Part shown: positions 17,741 to 26,591 of the stretch, in pieces
Position numbering within the stretch: the first letter of the stretch is position 1
Layout: each line of letters starts with the position of its first letter
Translations under genes and position numbers: made by a program
NCBI RefSeq assembly: GCF_000242635.2
Contig: NC_017770.1
Span: 2,988,669 to 3,052,668 of the forward strand
DNA: 64,000 nucleotides
Direction: 5' to 3'
Source: Solitalea canadensis DSM 3403
Lineage (GTDB): Bacteria; Bacteroidota; Bacteroidia; Sphingobacteriales; Sphingobacteriaceae
The notes under the pieces: generated by a model
The model's database searches: none
Told to the model about the DNA's origin: nothing
Seen by the model: only the letters and a program-made list of their open reading frames with translations

Positions 17741-18232
17741 ATGTTTGAATTAGATGATATTGATTTAAAAATTCTCGCTCTTAAACAAGATAATGCATGC
17801 ATGTCTAATGCAGATCTTGCAAAAAGTTTAGGAATGGCTCCTTCTGCCATGCTGGAACGGGTCCGTAAACTCGAAAAAAGGGGAATAATTCAATCCTACA
17901 CTACACGGATAAACCCTTTAGCTCTCAATCAACGATTATTAGCCTTTGTATTTATTAAAACAAGTTCGGCACCATGCGACTGTAACCAAGATGAAGCTAT
18001 TGTTCAGCTTCCAGGAATTCAAGAGGTGCATCATATTGCCGGCGACGACTGTTATTTAATAAAGATCAGGACTGAAAATTCGCAATCGCTGGTTAAATGG
18101 ATGCGAGAAGAACTGGGCCGAGTCTCCGGTATTTTATCAACCCGGACCACCATCGTTCTGGAAACACTAAAAGAAACAACTCAACTAACAATACCAAATC
18201 TTCAAAATGAAAACGATCGACAACAACTATGA
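17741..18232 (+). CDS. Lrp/AsnC-family transcriptional regulator
   Basis: 163 residues. The N-terminal winged helix is typical (LDDIDLKILALKQDNACMSNADLAKSLGMAPSAMLERVRKLEKRG split across residues 4-48), with the family's IDLKIL and LGMAPSAM motifs. The C-terminal AsnC ligand-binding domain covers about 65-150 (EVHHIAGDDCYLIKIR). The gene overlaps the following DMT exporter by 26 bp, so the regulator probably controls an amino-acid-responsive exporter in its own operon. The effector is unknown. Confidence 0.9.
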   Translation: MFELDDIDLKILALKQDNACMSNADLAKSLGMAPSAMLERVRKLEKRGIIQSYTTRINPLALNQRLLAFVFIKTSSAPCDCNQDEAIVQLPGIQEVHHIAGDDCYLIKIRTENSQSLVKWMREELGRVSGILSTRTTIVLETLKETTQLTIPNLQNENDRQQL

Positions 18233-19247
18233 GCCATCGAAAGCGCTTGTTATAGCTGCCTTCGCTGCAATTTATATCATATGGGGATCAACCTATTTGG
18301 GAATTATGGTTGCCATACAAAGCATTCCTCCTATGTTAATGGGTGGCTTGCGCTTTCTAGTTGCGGGCCTGTTATTGCTTTCGTGGTGTATTTATAAGAA
18401 AGAAAAATTCCCCCCCAGATCTACCATTATTAAAAGCGGAATCACAGGCTTAATCCTCTTATTATGGGGTAATGGGGCTGTAATTTGGGCTGAACAATAT
18501 ATTCCAAGCAATATTACAGCAATTGTGGTAGCCGGTGCACCACTATGGATGACGTTATTAGATAAACGCGAATGGAAGAATTCATTCACCAATATGGCAA
18601 TCGTAGCTGGATTGCTCGTTGGTTTTGCAGGGGTAATTCTTTTGGTTTCGAGTGGAGGTAAGGAAGCTCACTTTTCGTTAAGCGACCCTAAACAGTTTAT
18701 GGGTTTACTCGTATTACTAAGTGGATCTATCGCATGGGTTGCAGGCTCTTTATTTACCAAATACTCACCTACAGAAGGCTCTACATTAATGAAAGTTAGC
18801 ATTCAAATGCTGGTAGCAAGTGTAGCATTTTTACTTGTTGCCTTTTCCCGTGGCGAATTCCATACGTATGACTGGTCACAAACCACCACAAAATCATGGG
18901 TTGCATTGGGTTACTTAATTACCTTCGGATCATTAATAGGCTATTTATCTTATGTTTGGCTGCTTTCTGTAAAAACACCCGCACAAGTGGGTACCTATGC
19001 GTATGTAAACCCTTCTGTTGCTGTATTATTGGGATGGTTGATTATTGATGAACCGATCACAATGATTCAGATATTTGCACTAGTCATTATTTTATTTGGG
19101 GTGATGCTGGTAAATAAAGGTAACCAGGTTAGAGCAAAGAAAAATTTAGCAAAGGTGCAAGAACCTACAATAATGGAAAAAATTGAACATGAACGCTCCT
19201 TTGTTACGGCAGATAAAGGAATGTTATGTACTGAAGATAAAGCCTGA
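18207..19247 (+). CDS. EamA/DMT-family exporter (RhaT/YedA-like)
   Basis: 346 residues with ten hydrophobic segments in two EamA repeats. It begins after a short cytosolic tail with AAFAAIYIIWGSTYLG, a hallmark of the drug/metabolite transporter group. The second repeat ends LGWLIIDEPITMIQIFALVI. A charged tail of about 40 residues follows. The start overlaps the Lrp-type gene by 26 bp, which supports an amino-acid or related metabolite efflux role, but the substrate is inferred from context only. Confidence 0.88.
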   Translation: MKTIDNNYEPSKALVIAAFAAIYIIWGSTYLGIMVAIQSIPPMLMGGLRFLVAGLLLLSWCIYKKEKFPPRSTIIKSGITGLILLLWGNGAVIWAEQYIPSNITAIVVAGAPLWMTLLDKREWKNSFTNMAIVAGLLVGFAGVILLVSSGGKEAHFSLSDPKQFMGLLVLLSGSIAWVAGSLFTKYSPTEGSTLMKVSIQMLVASVAFLLVAFSRGEFHTYDWSQTTTKSWVALGYLITFGSLIGYLSYVWLLSVKTPAQVGTYAYVNPSVAVLLGWLIIDEPITMIQIFALVIILFGVMLVNKGNQVRAKKNLAKVQEPTIMEKIEHERSFVTADKGMLCTEDKA

Positions 19248-19253
19248 TTAACT

Positions 19254-19286
19254 AAAAAATGCCTGAAATAATCAGGCATTTTTTTT
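19254..19286. terminator. Bidirectional intrinsic terminator
   Basis: AAAAAATGCCTGA and TCAGGCATTTTTTTT form a stem with A/T-runs on both sides, between the plus-strand exporter and the minus-strand hicB-like gene. Confidence 0.85.
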
Positions 19287-19662
19287 ATCCATTGAGTTTT
19301 ACTGCTTGCAATCGTCTACCCAAATCATGAACAGCATCCTCTATTTTTTGAACCTGAATAGCTGTTGCCGTTTTTTCGCCTAAAGCGTATTGATGAACAA
19401 GTGTAGGATCCAAGCCCGTAATGTGGGCAATTTCTATTGTTTTCAATTCTTTAAACTCATCGAAAAATGCTTCCAGATCGTACTCTACATCAAATCTGAC
19501 ATGCTGATATTCCTGACCGTGAAAGTCGATGGCAAGATTGTGTATTTTAGTTTTTAACTCTTCTTTCGTGTCAGCATAATCTGTTAACAGGTCGTCTTCA
19601 ATAATTGTACGCCCCCAAAATTGCCCCCCTTGACGCTCTATAACCAGGTTAATCGTTTTCAT
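19285..19662 (-). CDS. hicB: HicB-like antitoxin with C-terminal HTH
   Basis: 125 residues. The N-terminal part (LVIERQGGQFWGRTIIEDDLLTDYADTKEELKTKI) has the partial RNase-H-like fold pattern of HicB antitoxins. The C-terminal part (LKTIEIAHITGLDPTLVHQYALG) is a helix-turn-helix that would bind the operator. It lies 5 bp downstream of the HicA-like gene, in the toxin-first order. It should neutralise the HicA partner and autoregulate. Confidence 0.75.
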   Translation of the reverse strand: MKTINLVIERQGGQFWGRTIIEDDLLTDYADTKEELKTKIHNLAIDFHGQEYQHVRFDVEYDLEAFFDEFKELKTIEIAHITGLDPTLVHQYALGEKTATAIQVQKIEDAVHDLGRRLQAVKLNG

Positions 19663-19667
19663 AGTTA

Positions 19668-19862
19668 TTACAATAAGGTACTTAGCTGACTCCAGCCTGT
19701 TTTAATATTAAAAAGTGTACCCAAAGGAATGTCCCCCGAATGAACCGGAATGGTAATTTTTCCAATTTTGGCGGGATGTTTCAACTGTAAATAACTTCTT
19801 TTTTGTGTTATTTCTTCCCAACCATGAGCCTTTAGCGTTTCAAGTAATTCTTTACAAGTCAT
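19668..19862 (-). CDS. hicA: HicA-like mRNA interferase, catalytic His apparently missing
   Basis: 64 residues from the ATG at 19860-19862 (MTCKELLETLKAHGWEE), the usual HicA start and size. HicA toxins have a small dsRNA-binding fold with a GSH-type motif whose histidine is catalytic. Here the aligned stretch reads TQKRSYLQLKHP, with Arg and Tyr at the Gly and His positions, followed by KIGKITIPVHSGDIPLGTL. This may be an inactive or altered toxin. It is paired with the downstream HicB-like gene. Confidence 0.75.
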   Translation of the reverse strand: MTCKELLETLKAHGWEEITQKRSYLQLKHPAKIGKITIPVHSGDIPLGTLFNIKTGWSQLSTLL

Positions 19863-19974
19863 CGGATTACAATTAACAAACAAGGGCGGCAAAAATGCCA
19901 CCCTTGCCAACTGTGTTTAATGATAAATTTTATCCAAAGGACAGGATTTTATCATATATCTTTTATGACCAAAA

Positions 19975-21864
19975 TCATTTCACTGCTTTCCAAACGTTAT
20001 TTTCTTTAAATTTATCCGGCGTATAAATATTTCCAACTTCTACAGACGCAATGCCCGAAGCGTATTTATCACTGATAACAAATTCTTTATTTCCTTTTGC
20101 CCATACTTCCGCGGTATAATGCTTCTCAATTTTCTTTCCGTCAGAAAGAACTATGGTCAAATAAATAGGAACTGGTAGTCCGCCTTTATTCTCAATAATT
20201 ACTGAACTTTCAGCATTAGCAGTTGAAACATTCTTGATTGCCAGATCGGGATAATCCCAGCCAAAGAACCAAGCTTTCCAAAACCAGTTTAAATCCTTTC
20301 CGGTAGCTGCATTAAAACTATTAAAGAAATCATAAGGGATCGGATGTTTACCATTCCAGTTGTCCATATACTGATGTAACGCTTTAAAGAACAGTTTATC
20401 GCCCAACATATTCTGCAATGTATGATAACACAATGCCCCTTTACCATAAGAGTTAGTTATGTAAGCCCGTTCATCATAATATTTAGTATTGGTGATCAAT
20501 GGCATATCTGCATCAGTACCGGATATATTTTCATATCGGGTTTTACTGTAAATCCCATCATCTTCAGCCTCTCCCATCATAGGAGATAATATCGATTCGC
20601 CAATTGTTGCCCAACCTTCATCCATCCATGCATAGGCTGTTTCATTAATTCCCATGTAAAAAGGAAAATAGGTGTGAAACACTTCATGAGAAACTAATTG
20701 AACCGCATCCTTACGTGTTTGAGTTGGGTTATCATTTACCATCATCGGATACTCCATCTGATCGGTTCCGTCAACAATAGTAATTTGAGGATAAGGGAAT
20801 GGAATCGCCGGATAATGATGACTCATTAACTCCACGGATTTATTGGCAATATCCTGCACTTCAAAATAATCATGGTGTTTTTTATTATAAGCAGTATGCA
20901 CCATTACCCTGCGCTTGGTTACCGAATCAGCAAGTACGCTACTTGCATCCCATAAATAATGATCGCTAAGCGCAAAGGCAAAGTCAGGTACATACTTAGC
21001 TTTGAACTTCCAGCTACCTGTTGGATTAGCCGCAAAAACGTTATTTTTTTTATAATCTGTTGAATCAATTACATGAACATTTTTATTAGTAATGGCTGCT
21101 GATTTTAAACGTTTTAAAACGGTTGCACTCAAATTATCTGTAGCATTTTGTAATTCGCCGGTGGCCCAAACCACATAGTTTTTAGATGCTGTAATTTCTA
21201 CATCAAAATCGCCAAAATCATTATAAAACTCCTGGGTTCCTTTATAACTCCAATAATCCCAACCATTTACATCATCATAAACAGACACTCTCGGAAATGA
21301 ATAAGCAATAAAATAAGAAGTTTCATCAACCGCCCCGGTTCTCATTTGCGAGCCTGTATTTACTGTATAATGCCATTTAATATAAATAGTTTGAACACTT
21401 TTTGCCTGAATTGCTTTTGCGGGTGTCAAATACATATTGGTTCCACTACGAACAATTTTCCGTGTATTATTAAATTCATTAATCTCCTCGTTACCAATCC
21501 TAACCGCCTCTATGGTAACACCATCATTTTCATCTTTTGGGTCGATAGTTACATTTCGCTCTACTCCTTTTTTATATAGATCAGAATACAAACGAATAGC
21601 AACATTATTTAGTGAATCCGGACTGTTATTGTAATAGGTGATGGTTTCTTCACCGCTTAACACCTTTGTTTGAGGATCAAAATTGATCTTCATTTTATAG
21701 TCAGCCTTGTTTTGCCAGTAGTTCGAACCCGGTTTTCCATTTTCTGACCGTGTGCCTTTTTCTATCGCAGCCTTCACATTGACCGATTTATAGAGTTCCT
21801 GACTATAGGAGTAAAAAGAGAAGAACGTACCCAGACTAAACAAACAGACTTTAATTAGCTTCAT
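19975..21864 (-). CDS. M1-family (gluzincin) metallopeptidase, secreted
   Basis: 629 residues with a signal peptide ending SYSQ (about residue 22). An N-terminal beta domain like that of M1 aminopeptidases (DYKMKINFDPQTKVLSGEETITYYNNS) is followed by the zinc site HEVFH near residue 391 and the third ligand in MDEGWATIGE about 20 residues on. The C-terminus ends in a beta domain (VWAKGNKEFVI). It probably releases N-terminal amino acids in the periplasm or at the surface. It is monocistronic, on the minus strand downstream of a spacer holding GCTATTAG-type repeats. Confidence 0.9.
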   Translation of the reverse strand: MKLIKVCLFSLGTFFSFYSYSQELYKSVNVKAAIEKGTRSENGKPGSNYWQNKADYKMKINFDPQTKVLSGEETITYYNNSPDSLNNVAIRLYSDLYKKGVERNVTIDPKDENDGVTIEAVRIGNEEINEFNNTRKIVRSGTNMYLTPAKAIQAKSVQTIYIKWHYTVNTGSQMRTGAVDETSYFIAYSFPRVSVYDDVNGWDYWSYKGTQEFYNDFGDFDVEITASKNYVVWATGELQNATDNLSATVLKRLKSAAITNKNVHVIDSTDYKKNNVFAANPTGSWKFKAKYVPDFAFALSDHYLWDASSVLADSVTKRRVMVHTAYNKKHHDYFEVQDIANKSVELMSHHYPAIPFPYPQITIVDGTDQMEYPMMVNDNPTQTRKDAVQLVSHEVFHTYFPFYMGINETAYAWMDEGWATIGESILSPMMGEAEDDGIYSKTRYENISGTDADMPLITNTKYYDERAYITNSYGKGALCYHTLQNMLGDKLFFKALHQYMDNWNGKHPIPYDFFNSFNAATGKDLNWFWKAWFFGWDYPDLAIKNVSTANAESSVIIENKGGLPVPIYLTIVLSDGKKIEKHYTAEVWAKGNKEFVISDKYASGIASVEVGNIYTPDKFKENNVWKAVK

Positions 21865-22053
21865 AAATTAGTATTGAAATGAATCGCTTAAATTAGCTAA
21901 TAGCTTTTAGGTTTTAGCTATTAGGCTTTCGCTTTTAGTGAGTTTTTACTTGTAGTATTTTAAATGCAGTTAAATATGTACTATCAAACAAACAGCTACC
22001 AATGTGGGTATATCTATTAGGGCTAAGAGCTAATGGCTAAAAGCTAATGACTG

Positions 22054-22710
22054 ATGAACATCAAAGAAGTACATATTTTAACTAACGATTTAAAGAAAAC
22101 AGCGGCTTTTTATAGTGATTTGTTAGGTTTTACCATCATTGAAAAAGATCTGCAACATGTTTCATTTTCGGTTAACCAAACTATCCTTCGTTTTTCTCTT
22201 ACGACATCAATTATCAATCCTGTTTATCACCTGGCCTTTGATATTCCTAACAACACTTTTGATGAGGCTTTTACGTGGTTAGCCCCAAAAGCTGAAATCC
22301 TAAATGTTACTCCGGAAAGTAAAATAGCGGATTTTGTACGTTGGAATGCCAAGTCGTTCTATTTTTTTGACAGCAATGGAAATATTCTTGAGTTTATTAC
22401 CCGATACGATAATCATGTTGAAACCACAGCAGCATTTAACGCTTCGGCGGTGCTTTCTGTAAGCGAGGTTGGTATTGTAACAGATAACGTAAACGATACC
22501 AGTAACAAGCTTGTTGCTAAATATGATTTACAGTTTTTCTCTAAACAGCCTCCTCTGCCGGATTTTACAGTACTAGGCGACAATAACGGATTATTTATCA
22601 TCGTTCAGAAAGATAGAGCCTGGTATCCTACCGATAAAAAGTCGTCAGTTTTCTATACAAAAGTTATTTTTGAGGATAAAGGACAACTACAGGAATTTGA
22701 ATTAACATAG
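22054..22710 (+). CDS. Two-domain VOC protein (CatE/ring-cleavage dioxygenase-like)
   Basis: 218 residues with two VOC modules. The first (KEVHILTNDLKKTAAFYSDLLGF to SFYFFDSNGNILEFI, residues about 4-115) is complete; the second (SVSEVGIVTDNVND onward) is shorter. Metal-ligand-like His and Glu are present in the first module (VHILT, LEFI). The gene lies 4 bp before the metal-sensing AraC-type regulator, so they are probably co-transcribed, although no functional link is obvious. Confidence 0.8.
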   Translation: MNIKEVHILTNDLKKTAAFYSDLLGFTIIEKDLQHVSFSVNQTILRFSLTTSIINPVYHLAFDIPNNTFDEAFTWLAPKAEILNVTPESKIADFVRWNAKSFYFFDSNGNILEFITRYDNHVETTAAFNASAVLSVSEVGIVTDNVNDTSNKLVAKYDLQFFSKQPPLPDFTVLGDNNGLFIIVQKDRAWYPTDKKSSVFYTKVIFEDKGQLQEFELT

Positions 22711-22714
22711 TATC

Positions 22715-23281
22715 ATGATCTTACATGTAAAAAATATGGTTTGTAACCGCTGCATTAAAGTGGTTAATGATGAATTGAATAATCTTGGTTTAAACCCTAA
22801 AGAGGTTAAGTTAGGTGAAATTGAGTTTGAAGAAGAATTACAGCCTCAGGCTTTGCAAAAAATAAAATCTGCCCTAGAAGAAAATGGATTTGAACTTTTG
22901 GAAGACAAACAAACGCAGTTAATTGAGCGTATTAAAGCTTTAATCATTGAATTGGTACAGGATGAAAAAGGAATTAACCTTAAGACAAACCTTTCGGAAT
23001 ATCTTTCATCAGCTTTACACACGGATTACAGTGCATTAAGTAATTTATTTTCTTCTTTTGAAGGAATCACCATTGAGAAATACCTGATTCTTCAGCGCAT
23101 CGAAAAAGCAAAGGAGCTTTTGTTATACGATGAGCTTACATTAAGTGAGATTTCATACCGCTTAAACTATAGTAGTGTTGCTCACCTTTCATCACAATTT
23201 AAGAAGGTAACTGGCTTAACACCCAGCGAATTCAAAAAGATGCTTGCTCCCAAGCGTTTGCCTTTGGATAGTGTTATCTGA
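22715..23281 (+). CDS. AraC-type regulator with N-terminal metal-binding CxxC segment
   Basis: 188 residues. The first 70 look like a heavy-metal-associated fold (MILHVKNMVCNRCIKVVNDEL, motif MVCNRC) and the last 90 are an AraC DNA-binding domain (LTLSEISYRLNYSSVAHLSSQF, KKVTGLTPSEFKKM). This domain combination suggests a copper- or metal-responsive activator whose sensor is a chaperone-like fold in place of the usual cupin. It sits directly upstream of CopA and the RND pump, so control of that island is inferred. Confidence 0.82.
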   Translation: MILHVKNMVCNRCIKVVNDELNNLGLNPKEVKLGEIEFEEELQPQALQKIKSALEENGFELLEDKQTQLIERIKALIIELVQDEKGINLKTNLSEYLSSALHTDYSALSNLFSSFEGITIEKYLILQRIEKAKELLLYDELTLSEISYRLNYSSVAHLSSQFKKVTGLTPSEFKKMLAPKRLPLDSVI

Positions 23282-23305
23282 TTGTTGATCATATTCCCAT
23301 TTATA

Positions 23306-23590
23306 CATGTCCGTTGACTGAAGTCAACGGACATGAAGTCTCTGCTTACCGATAACTTTTATCAAGAGCTTCATTTCTCTGTTGACTGAAGTCAACGACA
23401 ATGAAGTCTTTTTTTATCGATCGCTATTATCAATCATGACAAGAGCTTCATTTCTCTGTTGATTGAAGTCAACGGCAATGAAGTCTTTGCCAACTGATTA
23501 TTACTATCAATCTTAAAAAGAGCTTCAATAAATTCATTATCAATCATAACAAGAGCTTCATTGCCGTTCCGCTTTAGCGAACGGAAAGAG
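23306..23590. repeat. Four successive hairpin repeats of about 75-bp period
   Basis: Unit 1 is a perfect hairpin with 14-base arms (23306-23319 and 23322-23335, CATGTCCGTTGACT and its complement). Units 2 and 3 centre on GTTGACTGAAGTCAAC (23381-23396) and GTTGATTGAAGTCAAC (23458-23473), each flanked by GAGCTTCATTTCTCT and CAATGAAGTC. Unit 4 keeps GAGCTTCATTG but has a different hairpin, CCGTTCCGCT/AGCGAACGG (about 23564-23584). Spacing and imperfection exclude CRISPR. Further downstream to 23710 I see no other element. Confidence 0.7.
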
Positions 23591-23710
23591 TAGTTTAGTT
23601 TATTATAATTCCTTCCCTTTTAGGATTTTATTCATTTGGCTTTAGCCCCAATTTTCAAAGCTTATAAACCTTTTCCAAAATTATGTAAGTCCCAGGCATA
23701 GGAGTGATAG

Positions 23711-23725
23711 TACATTTGTAATGTA
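23711..23725. promoter_or_regulatory. copA promoter box overlapping a palindrome
   Basis: TACATTTG (23711-23718) fits the -7 consensus and is itself the left part of the perfect inverted repeat TACATT-TGT-AATGTA (23711-23725). It lies 18 bp before the copA ATG. A regulator bound here would block the promoter. Confidence 0.5.
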
Positions 23726-23743
23726 ATAATTAATCATAAAGCA

Positions 23744-25981
23744 ATGACAGCTATCACACATACATCAGGAACGAACAAACTTCTAAAACAGATTTTTCCA
23801 GTAGATGGGATGACCTGTGCGTCGTGCGCCGTAAGCGTCGAGAGCATGTTAAGGAATACTCCTGGAGTAGCCAAAGCAGATGTAAACTTTGCAGCAAGTT
23901 CTGTTACTGTTGAATACGATAACCATAAGACGAATCCTGATCTACTAAAAAAAACAGTACAGTCTATCGGATACGACATACTGATAACAGAAAAGGCTTC
24001 GGAAGAACAAGCCGAACAGCAGGAACTGAAATATGAACAGTTGAAAAAGCGAACCATCTGGGCCGGCATCTTTACATTTCCGGTTTTTGTAATCGGTATG
24101 TTCTTTATGCATTGGCAACCCGGCAACTGGATTATGATGGTACTTACCGGAATCGTACTGTTTGTTTTCGGAAAACAGTTCTTTATTAATGCTTACAAAC
24201 AGGCAAAAATTGGCGCAGCTAATATGGACACCCTGGTAGCACTAAGTAGTGGTGTAGCTTACATTTTCAGTGCCATCAATACCCTGTTTCCACATTTATT
24301 ACATCGTATAGGACAACATACACCGGTTTATTATGAATCCGCAGCCGTTGTGGTAACGTTTATCCTCGTTGGTAGATTACTGGAAGAACGCTCCAAATCA
24401 AAAACTTCTTCAGCTATTAAGAAATTAATGGGATTGCAAGCTAAAACGGTAACTATTGACGATAATGGAACGGAAAGAGAGATCTCTATTGATGATGTTC
24501 ACCCGGACCAGATCATCATTGTAAAACCTGGTGAAAAGATTCCTGTTGACGGAACCCTGATTTCAGGATCGTCATTCATTAATGAAAGTACAATTACAGG
24601 AGAATCATTACCTGTAGCCAAAACCATTGATGATAAGGTTTTTGCCGGAACTATTAACCAGCAAGGCAGCTTTAAGTTCAAAGCAGAAAAAGTAGGAAAA
24701 GAAACGTTGCTGGGCCAAATTATCCGACATGTAGAAGAAACAATGGGTAGTAAAGCCCCTGTTCAAAAGCTGGTGGATAAAATATCCGGCATTTTTGTTC
24801 CTATTGTGATGTTGATTGCTATCACTTCATTTGCTGCATGGATGTTCTTTGGACAAAAAGACCCGTGGTACCATGCCATTACAGCCTTGGTGGCTGTATT
24901 AGCCATTGCTTGTCCTTGTGCTTTAGGTTTAGCAACCCCAACTGCACTAATGGTTGGTGTTGGTAAAGGTGCAGAAAATGGAATCTTGGTTAAGGATGCT
25001 GAAAGTCTTGAAATTGCCCGTAAGGTGAATGCAATTGTACTTGATAAAACAGGAACAATTACCCGAGGAATGCCTGAAGTAACCGACTTCATTTGGTTAA
25101 AAAAGGATGCTGAACAATATGCATCATTTGTTTTAAGCCTTGAGCAACGGTCAGAACACCCGCTGGGTAAATCAATTGTAGAATACTTAAAAGCAAAGGA
25201 TGTTTCATCCATCGATCCCGATGACATTGAAAATATCTCAGGTAAAGGACTTAAAGGACTATTTAACGACAAAACAGTATTAGCAGGAAATAAGGCTTTG
25301 CTGGATCAGTTTTCAATTGCAATAACAGCTGAAGTATTGAATCAGGCTCAACAATTACAGCAACAGGCCAAAACCGTTTCTTACATCGCTGTAGATAAAG
25401 AGGTAGTAGCTCTTGTTGCCATTGCCGACCAGATAAAAGAAGGTTCAAAAGCAGCCATTAGTGAATTGCAGGCATTAGGTGTGGATGTTTATATGTTAAC
25501 CGGTGACAATATGGAAACAGCCCAGGCTGTTGCTAAACAAACTGGCATTCAGCATGTAAAAGCAGGTTTATTGCCGACTGATAAAGCCGCGTTCGTAAAA
25601 CAATTGCAGTCTGAGGGTAAAATTGTAGCCATGTCGGGTGACGGTATTAACGACTCTCCTGCCCTTGCTCAAGCCGACTTAAGTATAGCAATGGGTAAAG
25701 GTGCAGACATTGCCATGGATGTTGCTAAAATAACCTTAATCTCTTCTGACTTACGTCAGATTCCTAAGGCATTACACTTATCAACATTCACCGTTCGAAC
25801 CATACGCCAAAACTTATTCTGGGCGTTCATCTATAACCTGGTTGGAATTCCATTAGCAGCCGGCTTGTTCTATCCAATTTTCGGATGGCAATTAGACCCA
25901 ATGTTTGCCGGAGCAGCAATGGCTTTAAGCTCAGTGTCTGTGGTGACTAATAGTTTAAGATTGCAGCGGAAAAGGATTTAA
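23744..25981 (+). CDS. copA: Copper-translocating P1B-type ATPase
   Basis: 745 residues. One N-terminal heavy-metal-associated domain carries GMTCASC (about residues 22-28), followed by eight hydrophobic segments. TGES appears in the actuator domain (about 284), the transport motif ACPCALG lies in a membrane helix (about 389), the phosphorylation site is DKTGTITRG (about 433), and the ATP-binding segment has SEHPLG. The CPC motif marks it as a copper(I)/silver exporter in the inner membrane. It heads the copper island, just downstream of the metal-sensing AraC-type regulator. Confidence 0.96.
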   Translation: MTAITHTSGTNKLLKQIFPVDGMTCASCAVSVESMLRNTPGVAKADVNFAASSVTVEYDNHKTNPDLLKKTVQSIGYDILITEKASEEQAEQQELKYEQLKKRTIWAGIFTFPVFVIGMFFMHWQPGNWIMMVLTGIVLFVFGKQFFINAYKQAKIGAANMDTLVALSSGVAYIFSAINTLFPHLLHRIGQHTPVYYESAAVVVTFILVGRLLEERSKSKTSSAIKKLMGLQAKTVTIDDNGTEREISIDDVHPDQIIIVKPGEKIPVDGTLISGSSFINESTITGESLPVAKTIDDKVFAGTINQQGSFKFKAEKVGKETLLGQIIRHVEETMGSKAPVQKLVDKISGIFVPIVMLIAITSFAAWMFFGQKDPWYHAITALVAVLAIACPCALGLATPTALMVGVGKGAENGILVKDAESLEIARKVNAIVLDKTGTITRGMPEVTDFIWLKKDAEQYASFVLSLEQRSEHPLGKSIVEYLKAKDVSSIDPDDIENISGKGLKGLFNDKTVLAGNKALLDQFSIAITAEVLNQAQQLQQQAKTVSYIAVDKEVVALVAIADQIKEGSKAAISELQALGVDVYMLTGDNMETAQAVAKQTGIQHVKAGLLPTDKAAFVKQLQSEGKIVAMSGDGINDSPALAQADLSIAMGKGADIAMDVAKITLISSDLRQIPKALHLSTFTVRTIRQNLFWAFIYNLVGIPLAAGLFYPIFGWQLDPMFAGAAMALSSVSVVTNSLRLQRKRI

Positions 25982-26070
25982 TCTTGTTAGGTGTGAGATT
26001 TGAGATTTAACTAACTATAATCGCATATTTCAAAATTTAAAATCAGCAGTCGAAGCCTAACATACGCTTA

Positions 26071-26141
26071 TCATCCTGACGCAGGAAGGATCTGTAAGCT
26101 AAGTGCTTTAATCTACAGATGCTTCGTTCCTCAGCATGACA
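26071..26141. repeat. TCATCCTGA...TCAGCATGACA dispersed inverted repeat, copy A
   Basis: This element starts TCATCCTGACGCAGGAAGGA and ends GATGCTTCGTTCCTCAGCAT followed by GACA, so its ends are roughly complementary. A second copy lies at 30304-30378, inside the start region of the tolC-like gene. Confidence 0.6.
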
Positions 26142-26228
26142 CAAATCAAAAAAGTCAATCAATTAATAACAATACATATAACACGGGATATAAGAAGTCT
26201 CAAATCCCATATCTAAAATCTAAATAAA

Positions 26229-26435
26229 ATGAACACGTTAAAATTTAAAACCAATATCAAATGCAGTGGTTGTATTGCAACCGTAACTCCAAAATTAAAC
26301 GCATTAACAGCTGAAGAAAACTGGCAAGTTGACTTGACTAGTCCCGACAAAGTTTTATCGGTTGAAGGAGATGTAACTCCTGAACAAGTTGAAAAAGCAC
26401 TTGCAGAAGTTGGCTACAAAGCAGAAATACTTTAA
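26229..26435 (+). CDS. Small heavy-metal-associated-domain protein (copper chaperone-like)
   Basis: 68 residues forming one HMA fold: LKFKTNIKCSGCIATV with metal ligands in CSGC (residues 13-16) and the final GYKAEIL strand. It is cytosolic. The usual CopZ motif MxCxxC has Lys here in place of Met's neighbour (IKCSGC). Placed between CopA and the RND genes, it likely carries copper to CopA. Confidence 0.88.
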   Translation: MNTLKFKTNIKCSGCIATVTPKLNALTAEENWQVDLTSPDKVLSVEGDVTPEQVEKALAEVGYKAEIL

Positions 26436-26455
26436 TCTGCTTTAACCATACCAAA

Positions 26456-26499
26456 ACGGCAATGATCTTTGTTTTTAAACAAATAAATCATTGCCGTTA
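26456..26499 (+). terminator. Long hairpin after the chaperone-like gene
   Basis: AACGGCAATGAT (26456-26467) pairs perfectly with ATCATTGCCGTT (26488-26499), with an inner TTTGTTT/AAACAAA stem. The T-tract is weak (TATTTG), but the position fits a terminator. Confidence 0.6.
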
Positions 26500-26553
26500 T
26501 TTGATTGATAACTAATAATCAACTATATTGTTACCAATACAAGGGTAGCAAGT

Positions 26554-26586
26554 ATTGTTTTACCGAAAAGAAATTTTCTATTTTTG
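26554..26586 (+). promoter_or_regulatory. Promoter before the cysteine-rich small protein gene
   Basis: A TTG near 26555 and TATTTTTG at 26579-26586 are about 21 bases apart, matching Bacteroidota promoters. The ATG follows 5 bases later, implying a very short or absent leader. Confidence 0.5.
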
Positions 26587-26591
26587 TAGTT

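Noticed and set aside
23306-23590. Possible CRISPR array
   Set aside because: The repeats are about 16 bp palindromic cores within imperfect 75-bp units, only four in number, with related rather than unique spacers and no cas genes.
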